DNA of 64,000 nucleotides from Temnopleurus reevesii (GCA_036244855.1 BQKZ01001574.1:25168-89167); one strand, 5' to 3'. Positions 1-12,180 are shown, counted from the first letter of the stretch. Made by a program: numbers and translations. The notes: generated by a model from the sequence alone, not told the origin.

Positions 1-1046
1 TAATTTGGACACGGAAAAATACTAATACAATGTAATCATGAGGCTGACTAGTTAAAGAATATATGAACTATATTCGCGAAATTATTCAGGGAAATGCATA
101 ATTTGACCGCAATGAGCTTATATATTCATTTTGCCGAATAAATATGCCAAACTTTTGTCATATTGCAGTCCCATATACTGTTTTCTGCGTTAGTTACAGA
201 GAGAAATCGAGTAATGGGTAAATTGAATTTTGATTGTTTTACTTAGCGCTCTGGAGAGTAATGATGAACAATAGTTTACTTTAATACATTTGTAAGATCA
301 AAATTAGTGTCTACTTGTTTTACCAAGCCATCTGAAGAATAATGCTAAACAATAGATGTATAGGTGTCTTGTTTCATTTTAAGAGTTAAATTTCTGCCAT
401 GGAGCTCGAACTTTAATTTTAAAACGAAAGGTTGTGATTTGGAGCGAATCATTTGGGAAATGATGTCATGTTGTCATATGCAGTTTGTACGTGGCGCTGC
501 AAGGTTATAGGCTCGCTCAGGTGCCTTGGCTAGAGACAATTGGGCCATCATTGTTTTGAGGGATGCCGCTCTTTTCGTTCATTCACGTTCATAAAGGTAG
601 TCTCACTATCCATGATTCTCAAACTGACGTATCAAAAAAAGGAATGACAGAATTCACCCAGAAACAAATGTGCTTCCAGTAAGAGTAAGTGGAGACGAAC
701 AAGAATAGTAAACGGTGAAAGCTTCAGCAAAATCTTACAGACATGATACGTTCGGTAGGTTTGAGTTTACATCAGTAACCCTCATCACACCTATCAAAAA
801 GGTCCTTGAGTTGGTAACTTCAGTATCATCTGTGACGTCATCATGGACAATTTTCGTTCCTTGTGCATATTATTTTTTTTTTAATGAATCGATTAAAATT
901 TGAAATGGAAATATCGAGTTAAATCTTTTCCGATTGCTGGCCGAAATAGAAATAATTACAGCTTCGCCAATATAACCTATGACAAAAGAGGATCGATGCT
1001 AATTGGGTGCCTGCCCTTTAACACCTTGCATTCGGGAAACGATGCC
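1..1046. other. AT-rich unique sequence, nothing assigned
   Basis: No frame, RNA gene or terminal-inverted-repeat element could be supported. The only internal structure is a weak 80-bp-spaced similarity (about 251-280 against 331-359), too diverged to call a repeat. Confidence 0.5.
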
Positions 1047-1048
1047 CG

Positions 1049-1097
1049 TTTCTCTCTCTCTCACACACACACACACACGCACACACACATACACACG
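1049..1097. repeat. (TC)n/(AC)n microsatellite
   Basis: A short TC run passes directly into an AC run with a few interruptions (ACGC, ACAT). This is ordinary simple-sequence DNA. Any reading frame through it encodes only alternating Thr/His or Ser/Leu residues and should be ignored. Confidence 0.9.
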
Positions 1098-1099
1098 TG

Positions 1100-3600
1100 C
1101 AATCATTATTGCATTGATTACCAATTTTGTGGATCTATAGACCTCGTTTATTTTTCCTCATTAAATTTATTACTGACTTTTCAATTTTGAGTATTTAGAT
1201 CAAACTGCATTGAGCGTTTCCTCTGACCTGTCGGTAAAACAGGATCTGATATTTTTTTTTTATCCATAATTAGGATAATTAAATCAAATTTGCGGATACA
1301 AAATATATTATTGTGTTGGACGAATATGAAGGGGACTGAATGTCCGTAATTTATAAATGATCTGTTAATGGATATTAATGCAAGAGTACTGACGTTGGTC
1401 GATGGCGAGAGAGAGGGAGAAGTCTTCACAGACTGTTATCCACCCAAGGTCTTTTGGCGTGAAGCACGGGTTGGACTGCATGCATTAATCGAAACGCCCA
1501 GCTCACTTGATTGCAATGATGCGCCGATCAAATTGATAAGAGCTCGGTGAAAAGTGATGGGGGAGGCATTTATTGTTCGATTGGAATGCATATATGGTAT
1601 AGCATCAAAGCGTAGCGCCAATTAATTATTTATCACATCTCACTCGCGTTAACCTTCATTTCAGCAAAAGGGGAGTCTAAACGACTCCGCCGACCGTACC
1701 TGACTACATGAGCGATGGAAGTGGAGAGGAAAGTGACCATTACACATGCCTTTTTCGTTTATACACGCCTCGCTTTTGTTTTCCCAACTCTTCCACCCTC
1801 CTCAATTGAGAGGTAGGCAGAAGGGGGGCAAAGATCCCCCGCTATTATGCTAAAGATTAACAAGGGGGTACACATACCACGGGTTTCTTGCGGTAGGCGT
1901 AGGGACAGAAGGAATTTCACCCCAGAATCGATTTCCGATAGCGATCATGGATGTAACTCCGGGAACTCGGAGCAATTCAAACCATACAAAAACGGCGTTG
2001 GGAAGGGGCTCGAGTATCGCTCACATACGGCAGATGGACTCCCAGTTGGACGGAACCCTAAAACATGTGCTCTAAGATCGTATGATATCCTGCGATTATT
2101 ACCTTCATCACGAGATCAGAACCGCCATCTTATAGCTTCGCAGATAACATCATAATGCATCTTGGCTGAGGTAGCCTCCTTATTGGCTGATAAAGTTTTG
2201 TGTCGTAAGCAGACGGATTCGCAGTGGATTATACACTTCATTCAACCTCTGTGTAGAGAGTACTATAAACTACATCAATCGTAACTTATTTTCGAGCGCG
2301 TATAGTGACCATGTGTTGGAGACCTTACTGCATAAAGTGAACGTGCATCATTTTTTTTTAAAGACTGATTATAATTTTGGATTTATACTGATTTATCATT
2401 TCATGCCAATCTTTCTGGAAGAGTATATGGATCTATAACTGGAGAAACTTACACTTCATGGTAAGATAGTATTAAAATTCCGTATTATGGCGAATATGCT
2501 TCAGGTATTCAACTTCATTTTGAAAACCGTATTTAAGACCTCTCGAGGTATTTGTTCTCTTTTTTTTTTTTAAATGAAAGCAATAATTTCGTTTCGTGAC
2601 ATACTTTTCATGAAAAATATTTGAAGAGTAATTTCATTTTACGCAACCTCCATTGTAGTTTCAATGTAAGATCAGATCGGAAAACTGTTATGAATATGTC
2701 TTTGAAATACTAGGTCTACTGTGTAATTTTGAACAAACACCGCCAACATCTAATAGCGAAGCATCTCATTAAATGATCTGAAGAAGCAAAATTCAGTGTC
2801 CTATTTCAATTTGATGTAGAGTTCTACCAAAATCCTTCAAATTTATATTCACCATTGATCATTTTTTACATTAAACAAAAGACGAGTATTCTAAAGCTTT
2901 TTATTAAGTAGATGCACTGCCAGAAAAGGACTTCCCTCTCAACCGTGGACATAATTTGCTGTAATCCGTTTGCTGTATTTTGCATTAAATTATATCATTC
3001 TATGATGTTTCGTATCAACATATTCATTGAAGCATATGTTTTTGCGGTATTTCCTTCTGCGTATATACATGTATAACATGTCCAACACTAAGTTGTCAAA
3101 AGAATGAAGTATTTGCACAAATTTAAAACCAACTTCCAACGCAAAATACATAAACTATGAAATAATAAATCCAAACAGGAAAGAAACTTTAGCGGCCCAA
3201 AATATCCATAAAATGGATAAAAATATCAGAACCGAGAGCTTCTGTGGCGCTTTTCCCCTTAAACAGACAGCCGAATGTTTTGATCGTTGCGGATTTTGGT
3301 TTAAAGGCTGAAGGCGTTAACAATCAGCTTTAATGAAAATCCAATTCATTACTTTTCAAATTCACCGAATCCTTTCTTTGACTTGACCTTGATGTAGCGG
3401 CATAGACAGACTCGGATCTATACGATAACCTTGCTGGCATTGTGCCATTAAGATTCGGCCAAACTGTTTTCAAGCCAGACTGCCAGAACAAAAGGACGGA
3501 AGCACCACCCTCTTCAAGAGCTCTAGAGATTCTCCAAGGGATATCTGACACTTTTTTCTCCACTATGCATTCAGACAGGTTCGGTTTGACGTTTCTACGG
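1100..3600. other. Mostly unique sequence, no gene supported
   Basis: The part from about 1650 to 2160 is visibly less AT-rich than its surroundings and holds an ATG frame of 102 codons (1847-2155). Its translation is basic and has no motif I recognise. No convincing splice sites or codon pattern flank it, so it is not called as a gene. The rest shows nothing beyond short poly-T runs. Confidence 0.4.
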
Positions 3601-4760
3601 ACGCTTCCTCCTCGTCAGATGGATAGCGTCACTGAATCATCCAACTTGCCGTTAGTCTTTAGTCACTTTGACAGTGATAAAGATGTAGCAATAGAGATTG
3701 TATTCAGCCGGTAAATTCTCTTCGTTAGTTTTCTTATAGGCTGATCTTACAGCGTCAATAAATGATCAAACTTGTTGGTTACATCAGTCAATTTCACTGT
3801 CCCAATGACGAAAAACCTAGAACACTTTTAGTCGGTTTGATTCTGTCACTGACGCGTCAGATTTGTTAGTTTTTCAGTCATATTAGTCTCGCTTGCCTAA
3901 GAATGACCATACTGCGTCAGCACAAAGAAAAGTTCGTTGTTTGACGATTGTGCCAAGGGAACGTCAATTTATCTTTTGACTGCGTTAATTATGCACCAAT
4001 TTAATAGATTTTAATAGCCTGGCTCCGTCAATGAAACAGTAGGTGCTGCGGATTATCATCCTTTAAAATCTGTTTTGCAGTGTCACTGAAACATCAACGT
4101 CGCCGTTTACTTGCAATACTTTATACAAAAGTCCATGTGACTATGAAATGTATAATGAAAGTACATGACATAGTCATCCTTGTTCATGTACCCGACACAA
4201 GAATCTCGTCAGTTGTACTAATATATTAATCTCGTCTGTTGGACACCAGCATCACCTTCGTCAGTATGTTCTGACATCAACCAGGGCCCTGTAACATAAA
4301 AGATGCAATTAAACTTACAATAAATATTTATCGTAAGTCTATGGCAAAATGTGTACCAAAGAGATGCAATTAATTGCAAGATTCATTGCATCTCTTTGAT
4401 GTTACAGGCCCCTGGTCAGTTTGAATTAGCCTATAAACATTAACTTCGTCAGTTTGACTGTGATATTCTCACCTAATCCGTTTGACTTTGACATCTTTTT
4501 CCTCAGTTTGACAGAATCATCTACATCGTCATTATACTTCAATTTAATATCAATAGTGTCACTTTGACTGAAACATCAACGGTTTGCCTTAATCCTCCAA
4601 CATCGTCCCTTGTGTAATTTTTAGGCTGACGCATGGAACTGACGCATCAAATTTGTTTGTCTGGATGCGTCTTAGGATTCATTTATACCTGATTTACGAT
4701 GGAGATGTCACATTTTTCTATGGTTCTACATTGAGGATAATGTCGATCTGTCGGTTAAAT
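3600..4760. repeat. Degenerate GTCAGTTTGAC-type interspersed repeat field
   Basis: Short words such as CGTCAGTTTGACTG, GTCACTTTGAC and TCATCAACGTCG recur many times at irregular spacing of a few tens of bases, with rising divergence. The pattern looks like a decayed minisatellite. It is interrupted by an intact MITE at 4281-4415. No fixed period could be read by eye. Confidence 0.4.
4281..4415. mobile_element. MITE family A, copy 1
   Basis: This 135-bp element has terminal inverted repeats of about 30 bp. The left end reads CAGGGCCCTGTAACATAAAA and the right end is nearly its reverse complement. The middle carries the family's conserved block (TTATCGTAAGTCTATGGCAA). It has no coding capacity. 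It is the cleanest of about eleven copies in the window. The boundary and target-site duplication are not certain because the terminal CAGG/CCTG may include target sequence. Confidence 0.8.
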
Positions 4761-4858
4761 GCATCACTAAAACTGGTTTAATTTCAGTATGAAATTTGTT
4801 GTTTTAATTTCACAGTGTAAAACTATATTTTGTCGTTTCCAAGTGTGATGGACATACA

Positions 4859-5262
4859 CATTGTCGGTTTTGCATTTCAGTAAAATAGATCAGATTACTT
4901 TAGGGCCAAAGTGTTTTTAGAGCATCAACTTTCTAAGTTGTCCGACAATTGAAACATGTTTCAACTTAGACATCAGCGTTGTCTAACAACCCAATGCAAC
5001 TATCGGTGACACGGTATTGTAGTTTCCAAAAGAAGTAGCTCTTTATATCCAAAACGTTGTCGGCTTGACATTTTAGTAAAGTGGCTCAGTTTACCTAAGG
5101 TTCAGCGTATTTTAAGGCATGAACATCTTAAGTTGTCCAATAATTGAAACATGTTCCAGATTAGACAACAGCGTTGTCCAACTAACATCCCAATACAACT
5201 ATCGGTGGCACGGTATAGTAGTTTCTTTCTAAAAGAAACAATTCTTTATTTCCCAAACGGTA
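4859..5262. repeat. Tandem duplication of a ~200-bp segment
   Basis: Two diverged copies lie head to tail, about 4859-5053 and 5054-5262. Matching landmarks occur in the same order: TTGTCGG, CAGTAAA, AAGTTGTCC, AATTGAAACATGTT, CAGCGTTGTC, CAACTATCGGTG, CACGGTAT and TAGTTTC. No frame is shared between the copies, so this looks like non-coding local duplication. Confidence 0.75.
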
Positions 5263-5947
5263 TGTTTACGGAACATGGCAAGAAAGGCTATAATGGTGGA
5301 AGTAATTAATCGATACGCCGCCATTGCCCAACCAAGCTTATCTCACTCACTTTACTTTCTTCTAAACAGAGGATTAGCGCATAGGGTATTGTCAATATCA
5401 CCTGTATTTTGTTAATGCTTGCTTACATGTGTGGTAAATTAGAAAACAAGTCAAAGGGCTACTGATTGTAGAGTGAATGAAGATGTGTGCATAAACCGCA
5501 ATTCATCTTCGAGATCGACACATGTGACAGGGATGGGCATTGTTTTTCGATGTAGGGGGTGCTTATAACAAAGACACAACCGCTGGTGATTTAGGGATTA
5601 AGTATTTCAAGAACACACCATTCTATGTACCATGTAATCAATAGCATTAAGTAACATTCATCACAATACTTTTTATATTTTTTGGCAAATATATTTACGT
5701 TATACAAAAAGGTCAAGAAAGTGGAGACCTTACTTTTTAGGTCGCGGTCCAGGATGCCATTACAGGAGTGTTAATAGCCTTCTAATCTATTGCGGTCATT
5801 GGCAACACATAAGAACTGTTTTCGTTCAATACCATGTGACATTTATGTGTAGGATATATACCCCAAGAAAATGAGATGGAAATGGTAACTTTTTGTCACG
5901 TGTTCCAAACCCTTTAGAAAAGAGGACCAAAAGCATCTTTACATGCT
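5263..5947. other. Unique sequence, nothing assigned
   Basis: I see no repeat, element or frame worth calling between the tandem duplication and the next MITE. Confidence 0.5.
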
Positions 5948-6082
5948 CAGGAGCCTGTAACATAAAGATATACGATTTAGTTTGCAATTAATCGTATCTC
6001 TTTGGTACGCATCATGCAGTAGATTTATGATTAATACTTATCGTAAGTCTGAATACATCTTTTTTATCATTTAGGCCCCAGG
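5948..6082. mobile_element. MITE family A, copy 2
   Basis: The left end CAGGAGCCTGTAACATAAAG and a right end of TTTAGGCCCCAGG form the family's inverted termini. The inner ATTAATCGTATCTCTTTGG and ATACTTATCGTAAGTCT blocks match other copies. The right terminus is more diverged than the left. Confidence 0.7.
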
Positions 6083-6278
6083 TGTTTTAACAGTCCTATA
6101 TAGGAACATATACCGGTTGTCATGTGAATGCATTAGGTTTTAAAACACTGTACGGAACGGGACAAGTAAGGAACACTTTACAAACGCGTTTTCCAATATG
6201 AAACTTTAGGTATGTAATGCATCATTTACTACGTGAATCAACCCTTGTGAATAAGTGTAAAATATTACCAGACAGGCT

Positions 6279-6406
6279 CTGGGGCCTGTAGCATATAGCA
6301 GGTTTACAAAATAATCGCAGACTTCAGTACCTGATTTGCCATATATGTACGATTTATAATTATCACGCGTACTGTTTATTGTAAATCTCTATGTTATGGA
6401 GCCCAG
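6279..6406. mobile_element. MITE family A, copy 3 (degenerate)
   Basis: The termini CTGGGGCCTGTAGCATA and TATGTTATGGAGCCCAG are recognisable inverted repeats. The inside is strongly diverged, but TTGCCATA and a TACGATT remnant remain. It lies only about 200 bp from copy 2, so this small interval was hit at least twice. Confidence 0.6.
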
Positions 6407-7866
6407 TTTTTTATATATAAACCTGTGGGCTTTTAATACTGTTTAAAGCCCATATATCATAGTTTTGGTAAAGATTAAAGAAATGTGAATTTAGGGGATA
6501 TATACCATGACATATAGTTTGTATACACATTTCAAGATCATAGCATAATTTTCTACGAACGAATTCTTTTGAAAATTTGAATTTGACCGTTAAATCGTAT
6601 TTAGCGCCCTCTATTGGTTATAACAATATTTTGCTTCTTATTGGGCATATACAAAATTATTTCCAAGATTTTATTAAAGCATGATAAAAAGGAATACATA
6701 AAGAATAAATTATGAAATTTTCATCCAATTCTGTTCATGAGAAGCTGTCCTTTATCAAGAAAGAAAATATTGAATTAGCGTCGGGGGCTACGACGCTAAA
6801 ATATTTTCCACACTTTAGGTTATAACTTTTCCAAACCTTGTTAAATTTTCGTACAATTTTTTTGTACAACATGTTCATGATATCATATTTCTTTTTAAGT
6901 AGATTTGAAGACAAAATTTGGCGATAAAAATATTGGCTTTTACCAAAACTGTACTTGGGCTTTAAGGCAGTGGACTACTACGAAGTTTGCGATACTGTCA
7001 ATTCCATTCGACAGACTATAATGGTTAGAAAAGGGAATTTTACGTGTTAAAGAAGACTTCTGGTGGTAAACAAATTAGGATTACTACCAACTGTTTCCTA
7101 CCGACATTGATTTTCTATAGAAGAAACCTCCAGATTATCTCATATAGATTACTATGACGCAAAGGAAAAAACCGACTTCATCAGAGGGGTATCGATTTTT
7201 TCCAATCCATTTTCTTAAGTCCACTCCATTTTATTAAGATACTTTGGTTTGATATGTTGCAACGCCTTCACACATTCGCTTCTTGGTGAAATCTGCCGTA
7301 TGACAACGCTCATTGCTAGATACTTCTACGCGTGTGTTTTACTTAAAAACAAAGCAGTTGATAATAATGTCATACTCTTTTAGATAGGTGAGTAAGAATT
7401 CTTGATTTTCCCAAATTCATGTGTTCTTTATATAATTTATTATCTATTCTATGCTTTGTACCATGGTATATTTTTTATTTGCATTCTGTGTTTCGGCAGG
7501 GCTCTCTTGTAAAGCGGGCAATGTGGCTTGAACGAGACTACCCTGTCATTTAAAGAAAATGTACATAGATAGTACATAGATAAATACGTAGTTGTGTATG
7601 TAGACCTTAACAATTAACTGAATAATTACGAATTCCTGAATATGGTGTAATAGAGAAAATTAATTTCGGGTGTGTATATGTCATCCTCAATATGAAATGT
7701 AAAAGTGGCTTTTTAAGTCACTTATTGGTGGTTTTCTGTCTGCAAGGGCTTTTGTAATATATCAAGGGAAAAATAAAGCAATATATTCTATTACTAGTGA
7801 CAAATAGATCGTACCAAACTATTTCCCTCTTGGAATTTCCATTATATTTTCTACTGGCCTTCATCA
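6407..7866. other. Unique AT-rich sequence, nothing assigned
   Basis: No element or gene could be supported. A small GATAGTACATAGATA near-repeat at about 7566-7582 is the only visible structure. Confidence 0.5.
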
Positions 7867-8227
7867 AGACGATCTAAGTTAGATGTTTAACTTCTTTTTT
7901 AGATAATCTTTGTAAGATGTTTGACTTCTTTTGAGACGATCTAAGTTAGATGTTTAACTTAGTTTAAGACGATCTAAGTTAGATATTTAACTTCTTTTAA
8001 GACGATCGTAGTTAGATGTTTAGCTTCCTTTAAGACGCTGTAAGTTAGATGTTTAACTTCTTTCAACATGATCTAATTTAGATGTTTAACTCTTTTTAAT
8101 ACAATGTAAGATAAATGTTTAACTTCTTTTCAGACGATCTGAGTTAGATGTTTTACTTATTTTCAGACGATCTAAGTTTAGATGTTTAGCTTCCTTTAAG
8201 ACGATCTAACTTAGATGTCGAACTTCT
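7867..8227. repeat. 33-bp minisatellite, about 11 units
   Basis: The word AGATGTTTA (or a one-base variant) recurs at about 7881, 7915, 7948, 7981, 8014, 8047, 8080, 8113, 8146, 8180 and 8213, a period of 33 bp. The unit core is GACGATCTAAGTTAGATG followed by TTTAACTTCTTTT. Within each unit AAGTTA and TAACTT are inverted around GATGTT, so each can form a small hairpin. There are no unique spacers and no protein frame. Confidence 0.92.
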
Positions 8228-9626
8228 ATTTCTGTTCCCCATTCCAGACATGTTGCTTTCTACTGTTTTTAAAGCTTACACAAAACATAAAAACCTGACG
8301 GAGCCATTTCCAAAGAGATGGGTATCCAATATATAGCAAGTATAAGTTGTAATTGTTTCTTTTTGACTTCCAATACCAATGCTTCATTAAATGGGCGTTG
8401 TGTTTATGATATATGTGACAAATGTAATTAATACTTTAAAAAGAGCCAAGCAGGAACTGGAAAATAAGAAAACAGAATCCTCATTCATGCCTTATTTTTC
8501 ATCTATACTTCATTAGTGAAGCAAACTACAAATCGATGAAATGACTGAAATGTTTTTGTGCCCTGGCTTACTGATCAATGTAAGTGTTGCGAAAAGATCG
8601 CCAAACGTCCTTCGATTTTTGTGCATCATTATGTAATCTATATATTCTCAGTTAGGTGTAGACTCTATTTGTAGAGACAGCCAATATTTTACACTGAGTT
8701 TACGTAGAGATATATATTCATTATTATCACGCAGACTGTCCTAATATGTTTTGTCCTTGACGATCCTACTTTTATCTAAAGAAATTATTTGGGTTTTTTA
8801 TTGCAATTGTAAAAATGTGATGAATTTGTCCAGCGCAACATTATAGTTTGTTATTCTTAATACAATTTTGTATGTATGATGTCTTTCAAGATTATAAATT
8901 ATTAATTAACTTATTTTCATCTTCATATACATGCATTTTCAATATCAATAACATCAACATCAACATCAACAAATTGATAATGTCAGGAACAATATTATCA
9001 TTAAGAGAAAATTTAATGATGTACAGAAACAAAGAAGGAAAAAAGGGGGGGGGGAGAAGGATGGGGAGGGTTGGTCATCATCCACTTTTACGTGAGCGAA
9101 AATAACAAGTTGAATTCTAAGTAGTACCTGTTAATCTCTAGAGATACATATAAAACCGGTAGTTTTTAGCAATGGGAAGAGTAGTTTCTAGGTTTGTATT
9201 TTAACGAGGACACTTACAATATACTTCATCGATGAATGCACAGTGCTAAAGCTCCTTTGAATTTGCGTTTTTTTCTAATTGCTTCACAAATGTTTTCAAT
9301 ATTTTTGTAACATTAGAACTATTCAATAGGTACGTTTTGCGACGTAAAAATAATACGCAATGCAAAATTGCGATGACGACACACCCACATTTTTCAAACT
9401 ACTACTAACTTTCTTTGAAGTCAGGTGGCTATGTTTGAGAAAAATTGCAAGAAAATTAATACGTCTTGGAAGAGCTGAATGACGTTTTAAAGTATTTTAG
9501 CCACATGGTTTGTCGATGGCGTGGCGGTACTTTTGAGTGCCCTATCATCATTGTCTTCCCGTTAACCAGACGTGACAGCATTGGGATCTTGGAGTAATGA
9601 GTATCACCTCATCAGGGACTCTCCTC
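8228..9626. other. Unique sequence with minor simple repeats
   Basis: A (CATCAA)n-like patch lies near 8944-8971 and a nine-base poly-G near 9045. No gene or transposon was recognised. Confidence 0.45.
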
Positions 9627-9860
9627 AGGGCTCAGTCACACCTAGAGGCTGACCCCATCCTACTACCAAACTGAATTATCTCAAATCCGAACTATGAACT
9701 ATAAATCAAGGATTTGTTTAATTAATGAATTTCTACAATTGAGATTGAGAATACGATGCTTCAAACATCACATTTCAAACGACATAAGACAGTAATACTT
9801 ACAATTTTCTTGATGCAGTGTGATAGCAGGGTAGGATCAGCTTGTAGGTGTGACTGCCCC
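9627..9860. mobile_element. MITE family B, copy 1
   Basis: This is a 234-bp element with long imperfect terminal inverted repeats. The left end carries CAGTCACACCTAGAGGCTGA. The right end, reverse-complemented, carries CAGTCACACCTACAAGCTGA and stays matched for about 40 bp. It shares its whole interior with copies at 27.6 and 40.9 kb (for example ATTGAGATTG and AAGACAGTAATA). No frame is present. Confidence 0.8.
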
Positions 9861-9904
9861 GTCAGGAGATGGCGCGAGCTAGTGGAGGAAGTTCATGCCA
9901 GGAG

Positions 9905-10498
9905 GTCACTATACTTCTTCTCCATCACAAGACAAGGGTATTTAACATGAAGAGATACGATTAATTTTGCGATAAATCGTATATATTTCATACACATTTT
10001 GCCATAGACTTACGATTGATATTTATCGTAAGTTTAATTGCACCTATTGTGTTACAGGTGCAAGGATGTACAGAGTGGATGTTGGAGGTCTTACGTCTTT
10101 CCAAAGAGTCAATATACTTCTTCCGTATCACAAGACAAGGGGTCTATAACATGAAGAAATAAGATTGATATTTTAGTCGTATCCATTTGATACACATGTT
10201 GCCATAGACTTACGATTGATATTTATCGTAAGATTAATTGCACCTATTGTGTTACAGGTGCAAGGATGTACAGAGTGGATGTTGGGGGTCTTACGTCTTT
10301 CCAAAGAGTCAATATACTTCTTCCGTATCACAAGACAAGGGGTCTATAACATGAAGAAATAAGATTGATATTACAATTAGTCGTATCCATTTGATACACA
10401 TTTTGCTATAGACTTACGATTAATATTTATCATACGTTTAATTGCATCTATTGTGTTACAGACCCAAGGATGTACAAAGTGGATGTTGGTGGTCTTAT
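9905..10498. repeat. Tandem triplication, ~200-bp unit containing a family A MITE
   Basis: Three head-to-tail units begin near 9908, 10111 and 10311. Units 2 and 3 are spaced by 200 bp and are almost identical. Unit 1 is spaced by about 203 bp and is more diverged. Each unit contains the sequence from AACATGAAGA through TTGCCATAGACTTACGAT to GTGTTACAG, a family A MITE without its outer ends. A shared flank follows (CAAGGATGTACAGAGTGGAT, GGTCTTACGTCTTTCC). The MITE therefore multiplied by local duplication here, not by transposition. Confidence 0.9.
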
Positions 10499-11275
10499 GT
10501 CCTGTCAGCATAGTTCTGACACATATCCTTTCGATAGCACTAACTCTAGTTTGAATGATCTCGATGACCTCATGGGCTGTGTGATTGACCAGAGGGGCAT
10601 CCACAGACGTTCGAAAGATAATTTTGAGATTTTGATTTTGGTCTCTTTCCTTTTGGAGTAAAGCATAATTTTACAAAGCATGAATGTTTGATATTTCACA
10701 TCGTGAATGGCAAATGTCCTTGTCAATTAAGAGTAAGGATCCGATACGAAAATGCCAACCTTAACAAGCATTGAGATCTTTGAATTGTGATCTTGTATTC
10801 CATTTTCTTGGAGATAGTTGGGAACATTCCATTCTCTCATTCGGGAAGACTCTTTGGACTAGAGCCGGAAAACGTTGACATCATTTGCGTTCTTCAGGCG
10901 AAACCCTAAAACGTTATTGTTTAAAAGTGATTTTTAACAAACACTCATAATCTTTCAGATTTTTTTTTTGGAGTACATTTAGCAAGTAACTATGATGCAA
11001 AGTTCACTTTACAAGTTCCATTGGTTCGCTATAATAAGAACATGAAGAACTCTACAAAACACAGTTGCCCACAAGAGAGATTACCTCTAAATAATAAATA
11101 CTCAATTTTAGCAATTATCATTTATATATTGGATTTACGGTTTAATTAGCAGCATTAGGCAAACACTCCTGCACACAGACCCAAACGTACACATTCATAC
11201 AGCGCATGTCTAACATCACGGAAATACTATTTTTTAATAAAGTTTAATACGTAATCTATAGATTTAGTACATATA
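10499..11275. other. Unique sequence, nothing assigned
   Basis: No element or supported frame. Short open frames near 10377-10726 overlap each other on both strands and have no recognisable content. Confidence 0.45.
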
Positions 11276-11394
11276 CAGTACGGACAGAAATAAAGTTTAC
11301 AGTTTCCCACCATGTCCCACCAAAGCCTATGCAAAACACATGCATTTTTGTGGGACTTGGTGGGACACTAGTAACTTTATTTCTGTCCGTACTG
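11276..11394. mobile_element. TA-flanked MITE with near-perfect hairpin (Tc1/mariner-like)
   Basis: This 119-bp element begins CAGTACGGACAGAAATAAAG and ends with the exact reverse complement. The terminal repeat runs at least 22 bp before the first mismatch. The inner parts also pair (CCCACCATGTCCCACCA against TGGGACTTGGTGGGA). A TA dinucleotide lies on each side (11274-11275 and 11395-11396), as expected for Tc1/mariner insertion. The high arm identity suggests a young insertion. It has no coding capacity, so it depends on a transposase elsewhere. Confidence 0.88.
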
Positions 11395-11396
11395 TA

Positions 11397-12090
11397 AATG
11401 TGTTAGCACAAGGGAAACCATACGGGAACCTCATACATTCTTCATTTCAGAATGCATTGGCTGTCATTTTAGTTCCTGTCACCTGTGTAGCGGAAACCAT
11501 TCGATATTTTGGTAGCACAAGCTTAAAATCAATACCAAATCGGAACAAGAAACGACCTTTAATCAGGCTCTGAATATATACACAAATTCTGCCAGTTACT
11601 GTTAAAATAATACCGTCTTTGGTATAGTACAAATGGGTTTACAAATTCCATTAGTTTTTGCAATTGGATTCGCTTTATTGCAATGACCCCGGATAGCGAT
11701 GGTTTTGATGTATTTACCATGGCGGATTGAAAGTTTTCCATTTGGTGAAGTAGGCTGCCTTTCCTGTCAATCAACCAGGATCGCGTCCTTTTAACCAAGT
11801 TCATTGTCAGTCGATTAATGGAGCTGGCAGAGGGGGATGTGATGACATGGATGCAGTCCAGCTTGGTGTCCATTGGAGTCTCCTGTCTCTCAATCAGAGT
11901 GAGATGTTCAACCCCGCAGGGTCTACCCTTTCCCATTAAGTGCCCTTCCTTAACATAGTCCGATCTTCATTTTCGTCTAATTCGTAAATGCACGCAGAAG
12001 GTAATATAAATACAGGTTCTTTTTAGGGCCTAGCTTCATTAGAAGTCACTGAAAGATCTTTAGTATAGCATAACTACCCTGTCTTTATTA
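11397..12090. other. No supported feature
   Basis: A 125-codon ATG frame on the minus strand (11936 down to 11559) is the most protein-like frame of the window by composition. It has a weak start context, an in-frame stop shortly upstream and no recognised domain, so it is not called as a gene. Confidence 0.35.
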
Positions 12091-12094
12091 GCGC

Positions 12095-12180
12095 AACTGA
12101 TGACACGAGCGATGCAACGAGCTATCGGTGCGATTTGAACAGTTACCCACTGGTTGAAAGGCGAGAGTCAAACCTTTTTC
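12095..12180 (-). mobile_element. Degenerate tRNA-derived SINE head
   Basis: The reverse complement reads GACTCTCGCCTTTCAACCAG, then a decayed B-box region (GTTCAAATCGC). It matches the head of the SINE at 51.9 kb (CACTCTCGCCTTTCAACCAG then GGTTCGAATCC). The tail cannot be found, so this is a fragment. Confidence 0.55.

Noticed and set aside
1847..2155. 102-codon ATG frame in a GC-richer patch
   Set aside because: No domain, no splice or promoter context and no codon pattern that stands out.
7867..8227. CRISPR array
   Set aside because: The 33-bp units are contiguous with no unique spacers, and the genome is clearly eukaryotic. It is a minisatellite.
11559..11936. 125-codon minus-strand ATG frame
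   Set aside because: Weak start context, an in-frame stop just upstream, no convincing splice sites and no recognised motif. Length is within chance for 64 kb.
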